Part shown: positions 1-8,584 of the stretch, piece by piece
Layout of the letters: every line of letters starts with the position of its first letter
How positions within the stretch are numbered: position 1 is the first letter of the stretch
Assembly (NCBI GenBank): GCA_039586035.1
Contig: JBDHLD010000001.1
Location: 62,001 to 126,000, forward strand
DNA from: JBDHHQ01 sp039586035
Lineage (GTDB): Bacteria; Gemmatimonadota; Gemmatimonadetes; Longimicrobiales; Gaopeijiaceae
Length of the DNA stretch: 64,000 nt
Direction: 5' to 3'
Notes under the pieces: generated by a model
What the model saw: the letters and a program-made list of their open reading frames with translations, nothing else
Told to the model about the DNA's origin: nothing
Databases searched by the model: none
Translations under genes and position numbers: made by a program

Positions 1-1341
1 GCGCAGCTTGCCCAGGCTCTGGACCATCAGACCGGCTCCGATGAGCAGAACGAGCGACAGCGCCACTTCTGACACCACCAGGCCGGAGCGAAGGCGCTGC
101 CGGGAGCCGCCGGAAGTGCCGCGCCCCCCCTCCTTCAGCTCACCCACGAGGTCGGTCTGGGCTGCCCGCAGCGTCGGAGCCAGGCCGAACAGGATGCCCG
201 CCAACAGCGAGGCGGCCAGCGTAAACGCCAGGACGGAGGGGTCCAGTCCGATCCGGTCCACCACCGCCGACGGTATGGCGTCGTCGATCAGGGGCACGAT
301 CCCGCGCACCCCCAGGTGCGCGAGCCCGATTCCGGCCAGACCACCGGCTCCGGCCAGGAGGGCTGCTTCGGTGAGGAACTGCCGCACCACCCGGCTGCGT
401 TCCGCGCCCAGGGCGGTTCGCAGCGCGATCTCGCGCCTCCGACCCTCCCCGCGCGCCAGCAACAGGCTTGCCACGTTGGCGCACGCGATGAGGAGGACGA
501 ATGCCACCGCGCCCATGAGGAGCCAGAGCCGACTGCGGATGTCACCGACGAACTGATCCGACAGGCTGACGAGCTCCAGAGACGCAACCTGCTCGCCCTC
601 CAGCTCCGCGATTTCGCGGGTCACCCGATCCATGTCCTCTTGGGCCATCGACATGGTGACGTCGGGCCGGAGTCGCGCTACGACCCACGTACCCTGCGAG
701 CAGCCCCGCGTCTCCCAACACAGCTGCTCCTGGAAGTAGCCCATGGGCAGATAGACCTCGGTCGTCGCAGCCGGGAAGACGAAGTCCCGAGGCATGACAC
801 CCACGATTTCGAAGGACTCGCCGTTCAGCACGACCGTGCTGCCGAGGGCGTCGGGGCTGCCACCGAGGCGGCGTTCCCAGAACCCGTTCGTCACCACGGC
901 AATGGCCGGCGCACCCTCGAAGGTCTCATCGGCTCGAATCGTCCGGCCCAGGGCGGGCTCGACGCCGAGGGTCTCGAAGAAGTCACCGATGATGATCCGA
1001 CTCTGGACGACCTCCGGACGGTCACCCCCGGTGAGCGTGCGGCTCCGGCCCGCGCTGCCACCGAAGGAGTCGAACGAGCGGTTCCTGTCGCGCCAGTCCC
1101 GGAAATTCGGGACAGAGACGGAGATGCGGAATCCGGTGTGAGGCGCGATCACGTCGGGCAGGACGAGCCGGTCGGGCTCGTGCACCGGCAGGGGTCGGAG
1201 AAGGACGCCGTTGACCACGCTGAAGATGGCCGTGTTCGCCCCGATGCCCAGCGCCAGGGTGAAGATGGCCACCCCCGCGAAGGCGGGACGGGCCGACAGC
1301 GTACGAATGGCGTAGCGGACATCCTGCCAGAGCGAGCCCAT
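1..1341 (-). CDS. ADOP-family ABC transporter permease (MacB/FtsX-like), 3' end outside window
   Basis: This is the N-terminal 447 residues of a permease whose C-terminal part lies beyond the left edge. Translation from ATG at 1341 begins MGSLWQDVRYAIRTL, the typical opening of the ADOP permeases common in Acidobacteria and Gemmatimonadota. A first membrane helix follows (AGVAIFTLALGIGANTAIF), then a periplasmic MacB-like core domain, then several helices of the first FtsX domain towards the window edge. Such proteins normally have about 800 residues with two FtsX repeats, so roughly half is visible. A GGAGGA ribosome site precedes the ATG. The family is thought to move substrates across, or act mechanically on, the envelope with a separate ATPase. 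No ATPase gene is in view and the substrate is unknown. Confidence 0.88.
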   Translation of the reverse strand, partial: MGSLWQDVRYAIRTLSARPAFAGVAIFTLALGIGANTAIFSVVNGVLLRPLPVHEPDRLVLPDVIAPHTGFRISVSVPNFRDWRDRNRSFDSFGGSAGRSRTLTGGDRPEVVQSRIIIGDFFETLGVEPALGRTIRADETFEGAPAIAVVTNGFWERRLGGSPDALGSTVVLNGESFEIVGVMPRDFVFPAATTEVYLPMGYFQEQLCWETRGCSQGTWVVARLRPDVTMSMAQEDMDRVTREIAELEGEQVASLELVSLSDQFVGDIRSRLWLLMGAVAFVLLIACANVASLLLARGEGRRREIALRTALGAERSRVVRQFLTEAALLAGAGGLAGIGLAHLGVRGIVPLIDDAIPSAVVDRIGLDPSVLAFTLAASLLAGILFGLAPTLRAAQTDLVGELKEGGRGTSGGSRQRLRSGLVVSEVALSLVLLIGAGLMVQSLGKLR

Positions 1342-1569
1342 CTCCCGTCCTCCGGATCTCGAGGTCTTCCCGGGGCATTGGCCGGAGGTCCCGGGGATGG
1401 CAGAGGGGACAACCGGTGTCTGGTGCGGTGGCGCACGGCGGCGCCGCTCCGCCACACTAGTCTTCGACGGCGATACGGCGCGGAAGGTTTGAACGTCCCT
1501 TCTTGCCCCCTGGGAGGCCAGCACGGAGCTTGGCCGCCTCGACCGATTCATCTCCGAAATGGAGCTGTC

Positions 1570-2598
1570 GTGGACGCGATCGTGCGGCGTGCGCATACGC
1601 GAGCCGGGCTGATGGGCAACCCCTCGGACGGCTATGGCGGCAAGGCATTGGCGGTGAGCTTCACCGACTTCTTCGCCGAGGTCTCTCTCGCGCCGCACGA
1701 CCGCGTCGAGGTGGTCGGCGGGCCGGACGATCACCCCGCTCACCCCTCCATCCACGGACTGGCGGAGTACGTGGGGCGACACGGCTACTACGGCGGCGTC
1801 CGCCTGCTGCGGGCCGCGGCCAAGGCGTTCGTCGACCACTGCACCGCCCGCGACGTGGCGCTGCACGACCGGGGCTTTCGCCTCACATACCGGTCGACCG
1901 TGCCCCGGCAGGTGGGACTGGCGGGATCCAGCGCCATCGTCGTGGCGGCCCTACGCGCTCTGATGGCGTTCTACGACGTTACGATCCCGCAGCGGCAGCT
2001 CGCTTCACTGGCGCTGCGGGTGGAGACCCAGGAGCTGGGGATCCCGGCTGGGCTCATGGACCGGGTGGCGCAGGTCTACGGGAGCCTCGTGGCCCTGGAC
2101 CTGACGGACGAGGCGATGGAGGACGCGGACGGGTATCGGTGCGGTGCGTACGAGGAGCTGGACCCGGCCACGCTGCCGCCGCTCTACCTCGCGTACGGCA
2201 CGGGCATGGCCGAGCCCACGGAAGTCGTGCATGGTGACCTGGTCCAGCGCTACCGCGACGGCGACGTCCGAGTGCTCGCCACCATGGCGACGCTGGCGTC
2301 CCTGGTAGACGAGGCTCGGGCGGCGCTGCGTTTCGGGCGCTACGACGAGCTCGGCCGACTCATGGACCGCAACTTCGAGCTGCGCAGATCCGTGAGCCAC
2401 GTGGCCGCAGATCACGCGCGCATGGTGGAGCTGGCCCGGGGGGTCGGTGTGCCCGCCAAGTTCGCGGGGTCGGGCGGCGCGATCGTTGGCGTGCTGCCAG
2501 ACGGCGCGCTCGCCCGTCTCGAAGAGGCGCTGGCGGCGGTGGGCTGCCGGGTCATCGTGCCGACCGTCGCACCTTCGACTTCGTCCGGGAGCTCCTGA
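1570..2598 (+). CDS. GHMP-family sugar kinase, glucuronokinase-like
   Basis: A 342-residue cytoplasmic GHMP kinase. The N-terminal segment reads RAHTRAGLMGNPSDGYGGKA, the sugar-kinase substrate strand. The ATP-binding motif is PRQVGLAGSSAIV at about residues 115-127, and the C-terminal GHMP glycine motif is AKFAGSGGAIVG. The exact 'PRQVGLAGSSAIV' form resembles plant-type glucuronokinases, which make glucuronate-1-phosphate; the substrate here is inferred, not shown. I chose the GTG at 1570 because GGAG lies five bases upstream and it starts just before the conserved N-terminal strand. The open frame extends far upstream, but that part is antisense to the permease. The gene diverges from the permease and ends before a hairpin shared with the convergent DUF4382 gene. 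Confidence 0.85.
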   Translation: MDAIVRRAHTRAGLMGNPSDGYGGKALAVSFTDFFAEVSLAPHDRVEVVGGPDDHPAHPSIHGLAEYVGRHGYYGGVRLLRAAAKAFVDHCTARDVALHDRGFRLTYRSTVPRQVGLAGSSAIVVAALRALMAFYDVTIPQRQLASLALRVETQELGIPAGLMDRVAQVYGSLVALDLTDEAMEDADGYRCGAYEELDPATLPPLYLAYGTGMAEPTEVVHGDLVQRYRDGDVRVLATMATLASLVDEARAALRFGRYDELGRLMDRNFELRRSVSHVAADHARMVELARGVGVPAKFAGSGGAIVGVLPDGALARLEEALAAVGCRVIVPTVAPSTSSGSS

Positions 2599-2603
2599 AA
2601 AGA

Positions 2604-2644
2604 CTCAGCCCCCCGGAGCTCTCGGGGCGCTCCGGGGGGCTGAG
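2604..2644 (-). terminator. Intrinsic terminator between convergent genes
   Basis: A perfect 15-bp inverted repeat: CTCAGCCCCCCGGAG at 2604-2618 and its complement at 2630-2644, with an 11-base loop. On the minus strand the stem is followed by TCTTTT, so it best terminates the DUF4382 gene. On the plus strand there is no T tract, although the stem could still stop transcripts from the kinase gene. Confidence 0.75.
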
Positions 2645-2661
2645 ACGCTACCGCACCCGTG

Positions 2662-3606
2662 TCAGGGTGCCGTCGGGGCGCAGCTCGCCGACGTGACGGT
2701 GTACATGACCCCCTCCACGGCGGCGCCTTCCGCGACGTCTGCCGTGAGCTGGGAGACGGTGGCCACCAGCGTGAGCGTGTGGCCGTTCAGCTCGATCTCG
2801 GTCTCGTAGGCCAGGTCATAGACGTCCGGCGCCAGCGGGTCGATCGTGAAGGCTCCCGTGGCGTCCGTGTTGCCGGTCCGTACGATCGGGCCCTCGCCGT
2901 CCGTGAGGTTCTGGGCGGTGGCCGTCGGCACGAAGACGTCCAGGCCCGGGAAGGAGGCGGCCGGGCATTCCAGCTCGACGCCGGCGTCCAGCGCCACGGT
3001 GCCGCTGATGCTACCCGCCGACTGGAGGGCCGAACCATGGATGGTGGGGTGCATCACCCACTGTCCCGAGTTGCCCCGCTCCCGGCCGAAGCTCTGGCTC
3101 ACGTCGAAATCGGCCATCATGACGTAGCCGTCCTCGGTGAGCTCGAACCCGCCTCCGGGCAGCTTCACCTTGAAGCCGCTCTGAGAGCAGCTGGGGCATT
3201 TGAGGCTTCCGTCCGGATCTTCCATGTAGTCGGGGTGCTCGGCTCCGTCCGTCATGAAGACCTCGCCGGTCATGGTCTCGAGCACCGCCTCGCCCACGAC
3301 CATGCGGATCTCCTGGTAGGTGCCCGCGGGCAGCTCGACCCCGCTGACCAGCTCGAGGCTGGACTGGGTCAGCGCCGTCAGCTCGATCCAATCCGTGGGC
3401 TCGTCCAGGAGGTCGACGCGATCGCCGTTCCCCCTGACGTACATCTCCTCGATCTGGACCCATACCTTTTCAACGTCGCCGGCCGCGTCCGTCAGGAAGA
3501 CGACGATCGTGCCCTGGCCACCCGGTGCCATCGTGCCCTCGTCGCAAGCCGTCAGGCCGACTGCCGCCAGCGCGAGGATCAGCAGATTCGTCAGCTTATT
3601 GCGCAT
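2662..3606 (-). CDS. DUF4382-domain lipoprotein
   Basis: A 314-residue exported lipoprotein of unknown function. The signal peptide MRNKLTNLLILALAAVGLTAC ends in a clear lipobox with Cys21. A DUF4382 domain follows (GTIVVFLTDAAGDVEKVWVQI onward; residues about 30-185). A carboxypeptidase-regulatory-like beta domain then carries GSISGTVALDAG and TDATGAFTIDPLAPDVYDL. A CPSC motif sits in the DUF4382 core, where I would expect small or hydrophobic residues, and could form a disulfide in the periplasm. The ATG at 3606 is preferred over an in-frame upstream one because it opens the signal peptide and has GGGAG upstream. It lies downstream of the TPR lipoprotein gene on the same strand but is separated from it by a terminator. 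Confidence 0.82.
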   Translation of the reverse strand: MRNKLTNLLILALAAVGLTACDEGTMAPGGQGTIVVFLTDAAGDVEKVWVQIEEMYVRGNGDRVDLLDEPTDWIELTALTQSSLELVSGVELPAGTYQEIRMVVGEAVLETMTGEVFMTDGAEHPDYMEDPDGSLKCPSCSQSGFKVKLPGGGFELTEDGYVMMADFDVSQSFGRERGNSGQWVMHPTIHGSALQSAGSISGTVALDAGVELECPAASFPGLDVFVPTATAQNLTDGEGPIVRTGNTDATGAFTIDPLAPDVYDLAYETEIELNGHTLTLVATVSQLTADVAEGAAVEGVMYTVTSASCAPTAP

Positions 3607-3817
3607 AACAAGAAACTCCCGCGGCGCCGAGCGCCGTCGTTGTCGAGGTGGAGCCTGCCTCTTATTCGGTTGTCGGATCAACGTTCCCCAAGATTAAGAG
3701 CGGACATGCGAGCGAGCGGGAGCCACGGGCGCTTCTGCCGGCGACTGTCGCGGCCCGAGGATGGGGCCGATCATCCGCCTGCGTGAGCCATGCGCGCTCG
3801 AAGGAATGGGAAAACAG

Positions 3818-3854
3818 CGAGCGGGGCCGCCCCACCTCGGTGCGGCCCCGCTCG
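3818..3854 (-). terminator. Intrinsic terminator of the TPR lipoprotein gene
   Basis: A perfect 13-bp stem: CGAGCGGGGCCGC at 3818-3830 pairs with 3842-3854 around an 11-base loop. On the minus strand it is followed within a few bases by TTTTCCC. It begins about 40 bases after the TPR gene's stop codon. Confidence 0.78.
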
Positions 3855-3891
3855 GTACTGGGCGACGGAGCGTGCCGCCGCGGTCGGTGGA

Positions 3892-5418
3892 TCACATGGT
3901 CTTCTCGAGCGCGACGGCTCGGAGCATCGCCGTGTTCACGGTATTGAACCGATTGTTCACGATCCCCAGGTAGAGAGCCTGGGCCTCGGCTCCATGACCC
4001 AGCGCCTCGTGGGCAAGCGCGCGTTCGTATTGGTTATAGACGTTGTTGGTGTTGCCCTGCCCGAGGTGCTCGAGGGCGGCCTCGTAGTCTTCCTGGGCCA
4101 GGCTCGAGGACCCCAGGAGCTGGTGAGCCAGCTCGAACTTGCGCGGGTCGTTCTCGGGCTCCATCAGCTCCATGATCGCCTGGGCCTTGGCGCTCGCCAC
4201 GTCGTGCTGGGCGTTTTCCACCGCCAACAGACCCTCGAAGAAGGCGATGTTGGCCTCCTGCACGCGCCGAAACTCCTCGGTGTCCACCTCTTCGATCCAA
4301 CCCCTCATCAGCTCGGTCCGGCGGCTGAGGGCGTTCTCGGTCTGGGCAATCATGCCGGCATGGAGGCCCACGGAGGCCACCAGCGCGAGCGTCCCGATCT
4401 TGACGCCCGTGGGCTCGGGGATGTTCATGCCGTCGATGGCGTCCACGAGGGCATTCAGCTCGTCGATGGCGGCCTGTGCGTTGCCCGCGTGGAGGTTCAC
4501 GAAAGCGCGCCACTGTCCGAACGTCGCTCTCGCGTTGCCTTCGGCTTTGGCAATGGCCTCGTCGTAGCTCACTCGCGCTGCGTCGTAGTTGCCGAGGAAG
4601 CTGTTCACGTGCCCCAACTGCTGGTAGGCAGACGCGGCTTGGGGGTCGGTCTGGGCCAGCTCCGCGGCTCGAGCGTACGAGGCGCGCGACGCCTCGAAGT
4701 CGCCCGCGGCGCGTTGTACGTCGCCCAGGATGTCCTGCGGCAGCGCCTCGCCGGGCTCGAGCTCGATGGCATGTCGAGCGTGCTCTTCGGCGGTCGTGAT
4801 GTCCTTGGGATCCGTGAGAATCAAGGAGTTGGCCAGCTGCAGGTGGGCGTTGGCGAACTCCGGAGACGCCTGGATGGCCCGCTGCATGGACGCCCGGGCG
4901 TCCTCCACCCGGTTGAATCCGCCCTGGACTGCGGCCAGCGTCATCCAGGCCCGCGGGCTCTCGGGCGCGACGGTCACCAATCGCTCGGCCGCGGTCAGCA
5001 TGCCCTCGCGATCTCCGTCGAAGCCATACCGCTCGATGGCCACCAGGAGCTGCTCCGCTTCGCTGGCAGCGCCGGCGAGAGCTTCGGCTTGCTCGAGGTG
5101 GGCGCGGTAGCTCGCGAACGAATTCGCGATCTGGGCCGCCCGGAGGTGCCCCAGGGCCATCGAGCCGTCGGCTTCCATGGCGGCGTCGAAGTGTCCGCGA
5201 GCCCGGTTCGCCCGGCCCATGTCCAGATCTCGCTGTCCGAGCATGAAGTGCTCGGCCGCCGACGGAACGGCGGTCGTCACGGGCAGGGCCATGACCACGC
5301 TCGCCCGCGAGGCCGCCTCTGTGGTGATGGCCGCACCGTCGCCGGGAGATTCCCCGCCACAGGCGGCGGTCGCCAGGAGAAGGCCGAGGGCGATCGAACG
5401 CGGTGAACGGATCTTCAT
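3892..5418 (-). CDS. TPR-repeat lipoprotein
   Basis: A 508-residue exported protein. The start MKIRSPRSIALGLLLATAAC gives a lipoprotein signal with the acylated cysteine at residue 20. The remainder is alpha-helical with tetratricopeptide-like units throughout: AEHFMLGQRDLDMGRANRA, AWMTLAAVQGGFNRVEDA, AHLQLANSLI, AYQQLGHVNSFLGNYDAA and others. No catalytic motif is visible, so a protein-binding or scaffold role in the envelope is the reasonable inference. The ATG at 5418 is preceded by GGAGG. The gene is monocistronic: a terminator follows, and a 316-base region separates it from the divergent PQQ dehydrogenase gene. Confidence 0.85.
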   Translation of the reverse strand: MKIRSPRSIALGLLLATAACGGESPGDGAAITTEAASRASVVMALPVTTAVPSAAEHFMLGQRDLDMGRANRARGHFDAAMEADGSMALGHLRAAQIANSFASYRAHLEQAEALAGAASEAEQLLVAIERYGFDGDREGMLTAAERLVTVAPESPRAWMTLAAVQGGFNRVEDARASMQRAIQASPEFANAHLQLANSLILTDPKDITTAEEHARHAIELEPGEALPQDILGDVQRAAGDFEASRASYARAAELAQTDPQAASAYQQLGHVNSFLGNYDAARVSYDEAIAKAEGNARATFGQWRAFVNLHAGNAQAAIDELNALVDAIDGMNIPEPTGVKIGTLALVASVGLHAGMIAQTENALSRRTELMRGWIEEVDTEEFRRVQEANIAFFEGLLAVENAQHDVASAKAQAIMELMEPENDPRKFELAHQLLGSSSLAQEDYEAALEHLGQGNTNNVYNQYERALAHEALGHGAEAQALYLGIVNNRFNTVNTAMLRAVALEKTM

Positions 5419-5734
5419 TGTACCGCCTCCAGCAATGAGTCAACGGTCGCCGAGATCTCCCGGCACCGAGGAGGCCGGCGTGGACGCCGGCTGTGGCCGC
5501 CCGCGCCTCGGGCGGTCCGGTGCAAAAGGGGTTCAGGCTGAAGCTGGCCGCCGCGGGGAGCCCCGGCAAGGAAACATTTGAGGGGCAGCGGAATCGGCCG
5601 GCGACCCGGGCAGCGTCGCCGTCACCCAGCGCCGAAACGGTCTTGGAGCCGCGGGCGCGGAGGCCGCTCGCCGGTTAGGTTGACGCGCGTCTCTACCGGT
5701 AGGTGCTCCGAAGCCTCGAATTCGTGAGAGGCCC
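5419..5734. other. Divergent intergenic region between TPR and PQQ genes
   Basis: 316 bases with no supported gene. It must hold the promoters of both flanking genes. On the plus strand TAGGTT at 5676-5681, about 55 bases before the PQQ gene start, resembles a -10 element; no convincing -35 accompanies it. A short G/C inverted repeat (CCGGCGT...ACGCCGG) lies near 5471-5490. Confidence 0.4.
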
Positions 5735-7807
5735 ATGATGCCGACGCTCCGCCCCACCGACTGCAGGTCACGGCGCCCACTGGGCGCGACGTCCTTCCTG
5801 GCCACCGCCCTGGCTCTGGGGGGTCTCGTCGGTTGCGACGCCGATGGGGCCGACCCTGGTGAGGCCACGAGAGCCGGCCCGTCCGTGCCCGTGGAGCCGG
5901 GCGAGTGGCCCGCGTACGGTCGCGATCCGGGTGGTACCCGCTTCTCACCGCTGGACGGGATCCGGAGGGACAACGTCGCGGAGCTGGAGGTCGCATGGAC
6001 CTACCGCACTGGCGAGGCACCGGACGATCCGGACCACGACGCCGCCGACGGAGGGGGATGCGCGGAATGCCACTCGTCGGACGCCCGGTTCGAGGTGACC
6101 CCGCTGATGGTGGGCGGAACGCTCTACCTGAGCACGCCCGTCAATCGGGTCGTGGCGTTGGACCCGGCGAGCGGCGAGCAGCGGTGGGTCTATGACTCGC
6201 AGGCCAACCTGGATCTCGATTACTCCGAGGGTTTCATCTCGCGCGGCGTGTCCTACTGGACCGCCGGTCCGGGCGGGGCGGGCCCCTGCCTGGAGCGGAT
6301 CTTCCTGGGCACCATCGACGCCCGCCTGGTGGCGTTGGACGCGTCGTCGGGCTCGCCGTGTGCGGACTTCGGCGAGGCCGGGCAGCTGCCCCTCGACCGG
6401 GACGTGGGGAGGGTGGATCCAGGAGACTACATGATCACGTCGCCTCCGGCGGTGGCGGGTGACGTGGTCGTGGTGGGATCCGCCATCGGAGACAACCGCC
6501 GGGCCGCGGTGGAGCGGGGCATCGTGCGGGGATTCCACGCACGCACCGGCGAGCAGCTCTGGGCGTGGGACCCCATTCCCCGCTCCCCCGAGCACCCCGC
6601 CTGGTCCGAGTGGACACCGGAGGCGGCCGAGGTCACGGGCGCGGCCAACGCCTGGGCGCCCTTGGCGGCCGATCCGGAGCGCGACCTGGTCTTCGTGCCC
6701 ACCGGGAGCGCGGCGCCGGACTTTTACGGCGGGCAGCGCACCGGATCCAACCTGTTCGCCAATTCGGTGGTGGCGCTCCGGGCATCCACCGGTGAGGTCG
6801 TTTGGCACTTCCAGGTCGTGCACCACGACCTGTGGGACTACGACGTCCCGGCTCAGCCGAGCCTGATCACAGTGCCGCGGGAGGGCCAGGACGTGCCGGC
6901 GGTCGTCGTGGGGACGAAGATGGGCCATCTGTTCGTCCTGCACCGGGAGACCGGTGAGCCCCTCCTCCCCGTGGAAGAGCGGCCGGTGCCCCCGAGCACG
7001 ATCCCGGGCGAGGAGGCGTGGCCCACGCAGCCGTTCCCCGTGGCGCCGCCACCGCTGATCGACCGGCCCTTGACTCCGGACCTGGCATACGGGGTGTCCG
7101 AAGAAAGCCGCCGCTTCTGCCGCGCGCTTCTCGGCACCCTGTGGCACGAGGGGCCTTTCACGCCTCCCAGCACGCAAGGGACCCTGATCTGGCCCGGGAT
7201 CGCCGGAGGCATGAACTGGGGGGGGATGGCCTGGTATCCCGCACGCAACCTCGTGGTGACCACGCTGAAGCACATCCCTTTCTTCGTGCGCCTGCATCCC
7301 AGGGCCGAGTTCGCCGAGGCGAGGCGCCAGGGGCAGGAGGGGGTCGAGTTCGCCGGACAGCAGGGCACCCCCTTCGGTATGAGCCGCGCCCCCCTCATCG
7401 CACCGGACGGCACGCCCTGCTCGCCACCCCCCTGGGGGACGTTGATCGCCGTCGACGTGGACGCCGGCGTGATCGCCTGGGAGGTACCTCTGGGCACCGT
7501 GCCCGACGCCGAGCAGCACCCCGCATTCGACGGTGACCCCGACCTGGGGACGTTGCCTTTCGGCGGGCCCATGGTCACGGCCGGAGGGTTGGTGTTCGTG
7601 GCCGCGACCATGGACGACCACTTTCGCGCGTTCGACGTGGAGACGGGCAACAAGCTTTGGGACGTCGTGCTGCCGGCCGGCGGCCAGGCCACGCCCATGA
7701 CCTACGAGACCGGGGGACGGCAGTTCGTCGTGATCGCCGCCGGCGGGCGGGAGGGGATCGGCTCGCCCGGGGACTACGTGATCGCGTACGCGCTCCCCGA
7801 GGGCTGA
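5735..7807 (+). CDS. PQQ-dependent dehydrogenase (quinoprotein glucose dehydrogenase type) with a CxxCH motif
   Basis: A 690-residue eight-bladed quinoprotein. A lipoprotein-like signal ends at LALGGLVGC (Cys34). The mature protein opens with WPAYGRDPGGTRFSPL, the family signature. Further propeller motifs include LITSPPAVAGDVVVVGS-like strands, VWHFQVVHHDLWDYDVPAQP, and GGMNWGGMAWYP; the last two are typical of membrane or soluble PQQ glucose/sorbosone dehydrogenases. It would oxidise a sugar or alcohol in the periplasm and pass electrons to the respiratory chain. Unusually, a loop between the first two strands holds CAECH (residues 109-113), a c-type heme attachment motif. No full cytochrome domain follows. 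The start at 5735 has GAGAGG upstream; a second ATG follows directly at 5738. Substrate is unknown, and no PQQ-synthesis gene is nearby. Confidence 0.87.
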   Translation: MMPTLRPTDCRSRRPLGATSFLATALALGGLVGCDADGADPGEATRAGPSVPVEPGEWPAYGRDPGGTRFSPLDGIRRDNVAELEVAWTYRTGEAPDDPDHDAADGGGCAECHSSDARFEVTPLMVGGTLYLSTPVNRVVALDPASGEQRWVYDSQANLDLDYSEGFISRGVSYWTAGPGGAGPCLERIFLGTIDARLVALDASSGSPCADFGEAGQLPLDRDVGRVDPGDYMITSPPAVAGDVVVVGSAIGDNRRAAVERGIVRGFHARTGEQLWAWDPIPRSPEHPAWSEWTPEAAEVTGAANAWAPLAADPERDLVFVPTGSAAPDFYGGQRTGSNLFANSVVALRASTGEVVWHFQVVHHDLWDYDVPAQPSLITVPREGQDVPAVVVGTKMGHLFVLHRETGEPLLPVEERPVPPSTIPGEEAWPTQPFPVAPPPLIDRPLTPDLAYGVSEESRRFCRALLGTLWHEGPFTPPSTQGTLIWPGIAGGMNWGGMAWYPARNLVVTTLKHIPFFVRLHPRAEFAEARRQGQEGVEFAGQQGTPFGMSRAPLIAPDGTPCSPPPWGTLIAVDVDAGVIAWEVPLGTVPDAEQHPAFDGDPDLGTLPFGGPMVTAGGLVFVAATMDDHFRAFDVETGNKLWDVVLPAGGQATPMTYETGGRQFVVIAAGGREGIGSPGDYVIAYALPEG

Positions 7808-7932
7808 GCCGGGCCCCCCCGTAGACCTCCGGGCGCGGGGCGGGCACCGGTCTTGCAACGTCCCGCCGAGCAGCAAGGAAACGCGCCCGTACGGTCGGCT
7901 CCCGCAAAAGTGTCGGAGAGAGGGAAGACGTC

Positions 7933-8418
7933 TTGAACGCAGAAACACACGCCGCTGCCAAAACGGCTCACCCGCGTCAGGCCAGCTGGGACGGGCGCGA
8001 GCGGAACGACCGCCGAACCCACCCCACACCGTGGTTTTCTCGCTACACCCTGATCGGGCGGCGCCGGCGAAACCGCCGCGCAACGGATCCGTCGCAGGCG
8101 TACTACGTCGACCGGGCCGACGGGGCGTGGTTTGGGGCCCTGATGGCCATCACCGCCATGATCCTCCTGGACGGCGGGCTGACGCTCTACATCCTGGCCA
8201 ACGGAGGCTCGGAGGTGAATCCCATCATGAACTGGGTCTACGGCGCCGGCTGGGAGTGGTTCATGGGGGTTAAGGTGGCCACGGCAGTCGTCATCTTTCC
8301 CTTTCTGAGCGTTCATCGATTCTTCGGTACGGCGCGCACGGGGGGGCTCGTGCTCCTTGTCGCCTACGGCTGCGTGATGTTGGTGCACGTCCACACGCTC
8401 CTGAAGATCCACCTCTGA
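7933..8418 (+). CDS. DUF5658 small membrane protein
   Basis: A 161-residue protein. The first 65 residues are polar and arginine-rich (GRRRRNRRATDPSQAYYVDR). Three hydrophobic helices follow: FGALMAITAMILLDGGLTLYIL, a helix around GWEWFMGVKVATAVVIFPFL, and GGLVLLVAYGCVMLVHVHTLL. The segment LDGGLTLYILANGGSEVNPIM matches the DUF5658 signature (a D...T...G..E.NP pattern). Function is unknown. TTG at 7933 is taken as start because AGAGAGGGAAG lies just upstream. A later ATG at about 8143 would cut off the arginine-rich part. The gene sits 125 bases after the PQQ gene. Confidence 0.72.
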   Translation: MNAETHAAAKTAHPRQASWDGRERNDRRTHPTPWFSRYTLIGRRRRNRRATDPSQAYYVDRADGAWFGALMAITAMILLDGGLTLYILANGGSEVNPIMNWVYGAGWEWFMGVKVATAVVIFPFLSVHRFFGTARTGGLVLLVAYGCVMLVHVHTLLKIHL

Positions 8419-8426
8419 GATTCGTT

Positions 8427-8448
8427 GCGACGCGTCAGCCCGCGTCGC
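8427..8448 (+). terminator. Short hairpin after DUF5658 gene
   Basis: An 8-bp perfect stem (GCGACGCG and CGCGTCGC) with a six-base loop, starting nine bases after the stop codon. There is no T tract, so intrinsic termination is only possible. Confidence 0.4.
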
Positions 8449-8584
8449 ACGGTCTCCCCGGGGACGGAACCTCCGGCCCTCTATTCGTGTCCCAGCTGGC
8501 GCCGGGGCTCGGACCCACGATGGCGACGGGCAGGCCGGGCCATATCCTCGCCCGTCACCTCATTCATGACGCCGGAGAATCAGG

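Noticed and set aside
316..1569. Upstream extension of the GHMP kinase frame (total about 760 codons)
   Set aside because: It runs antisense through the permease gene, has no family-like sequence before residue 1570, and GTG 1570 has its own ribosome site.
5945..8083. Minus-strand frame of about 712 codons opposite the PQQ dehydrogenase
   Set aside because: Same cause: an antisense shadow without motifs.
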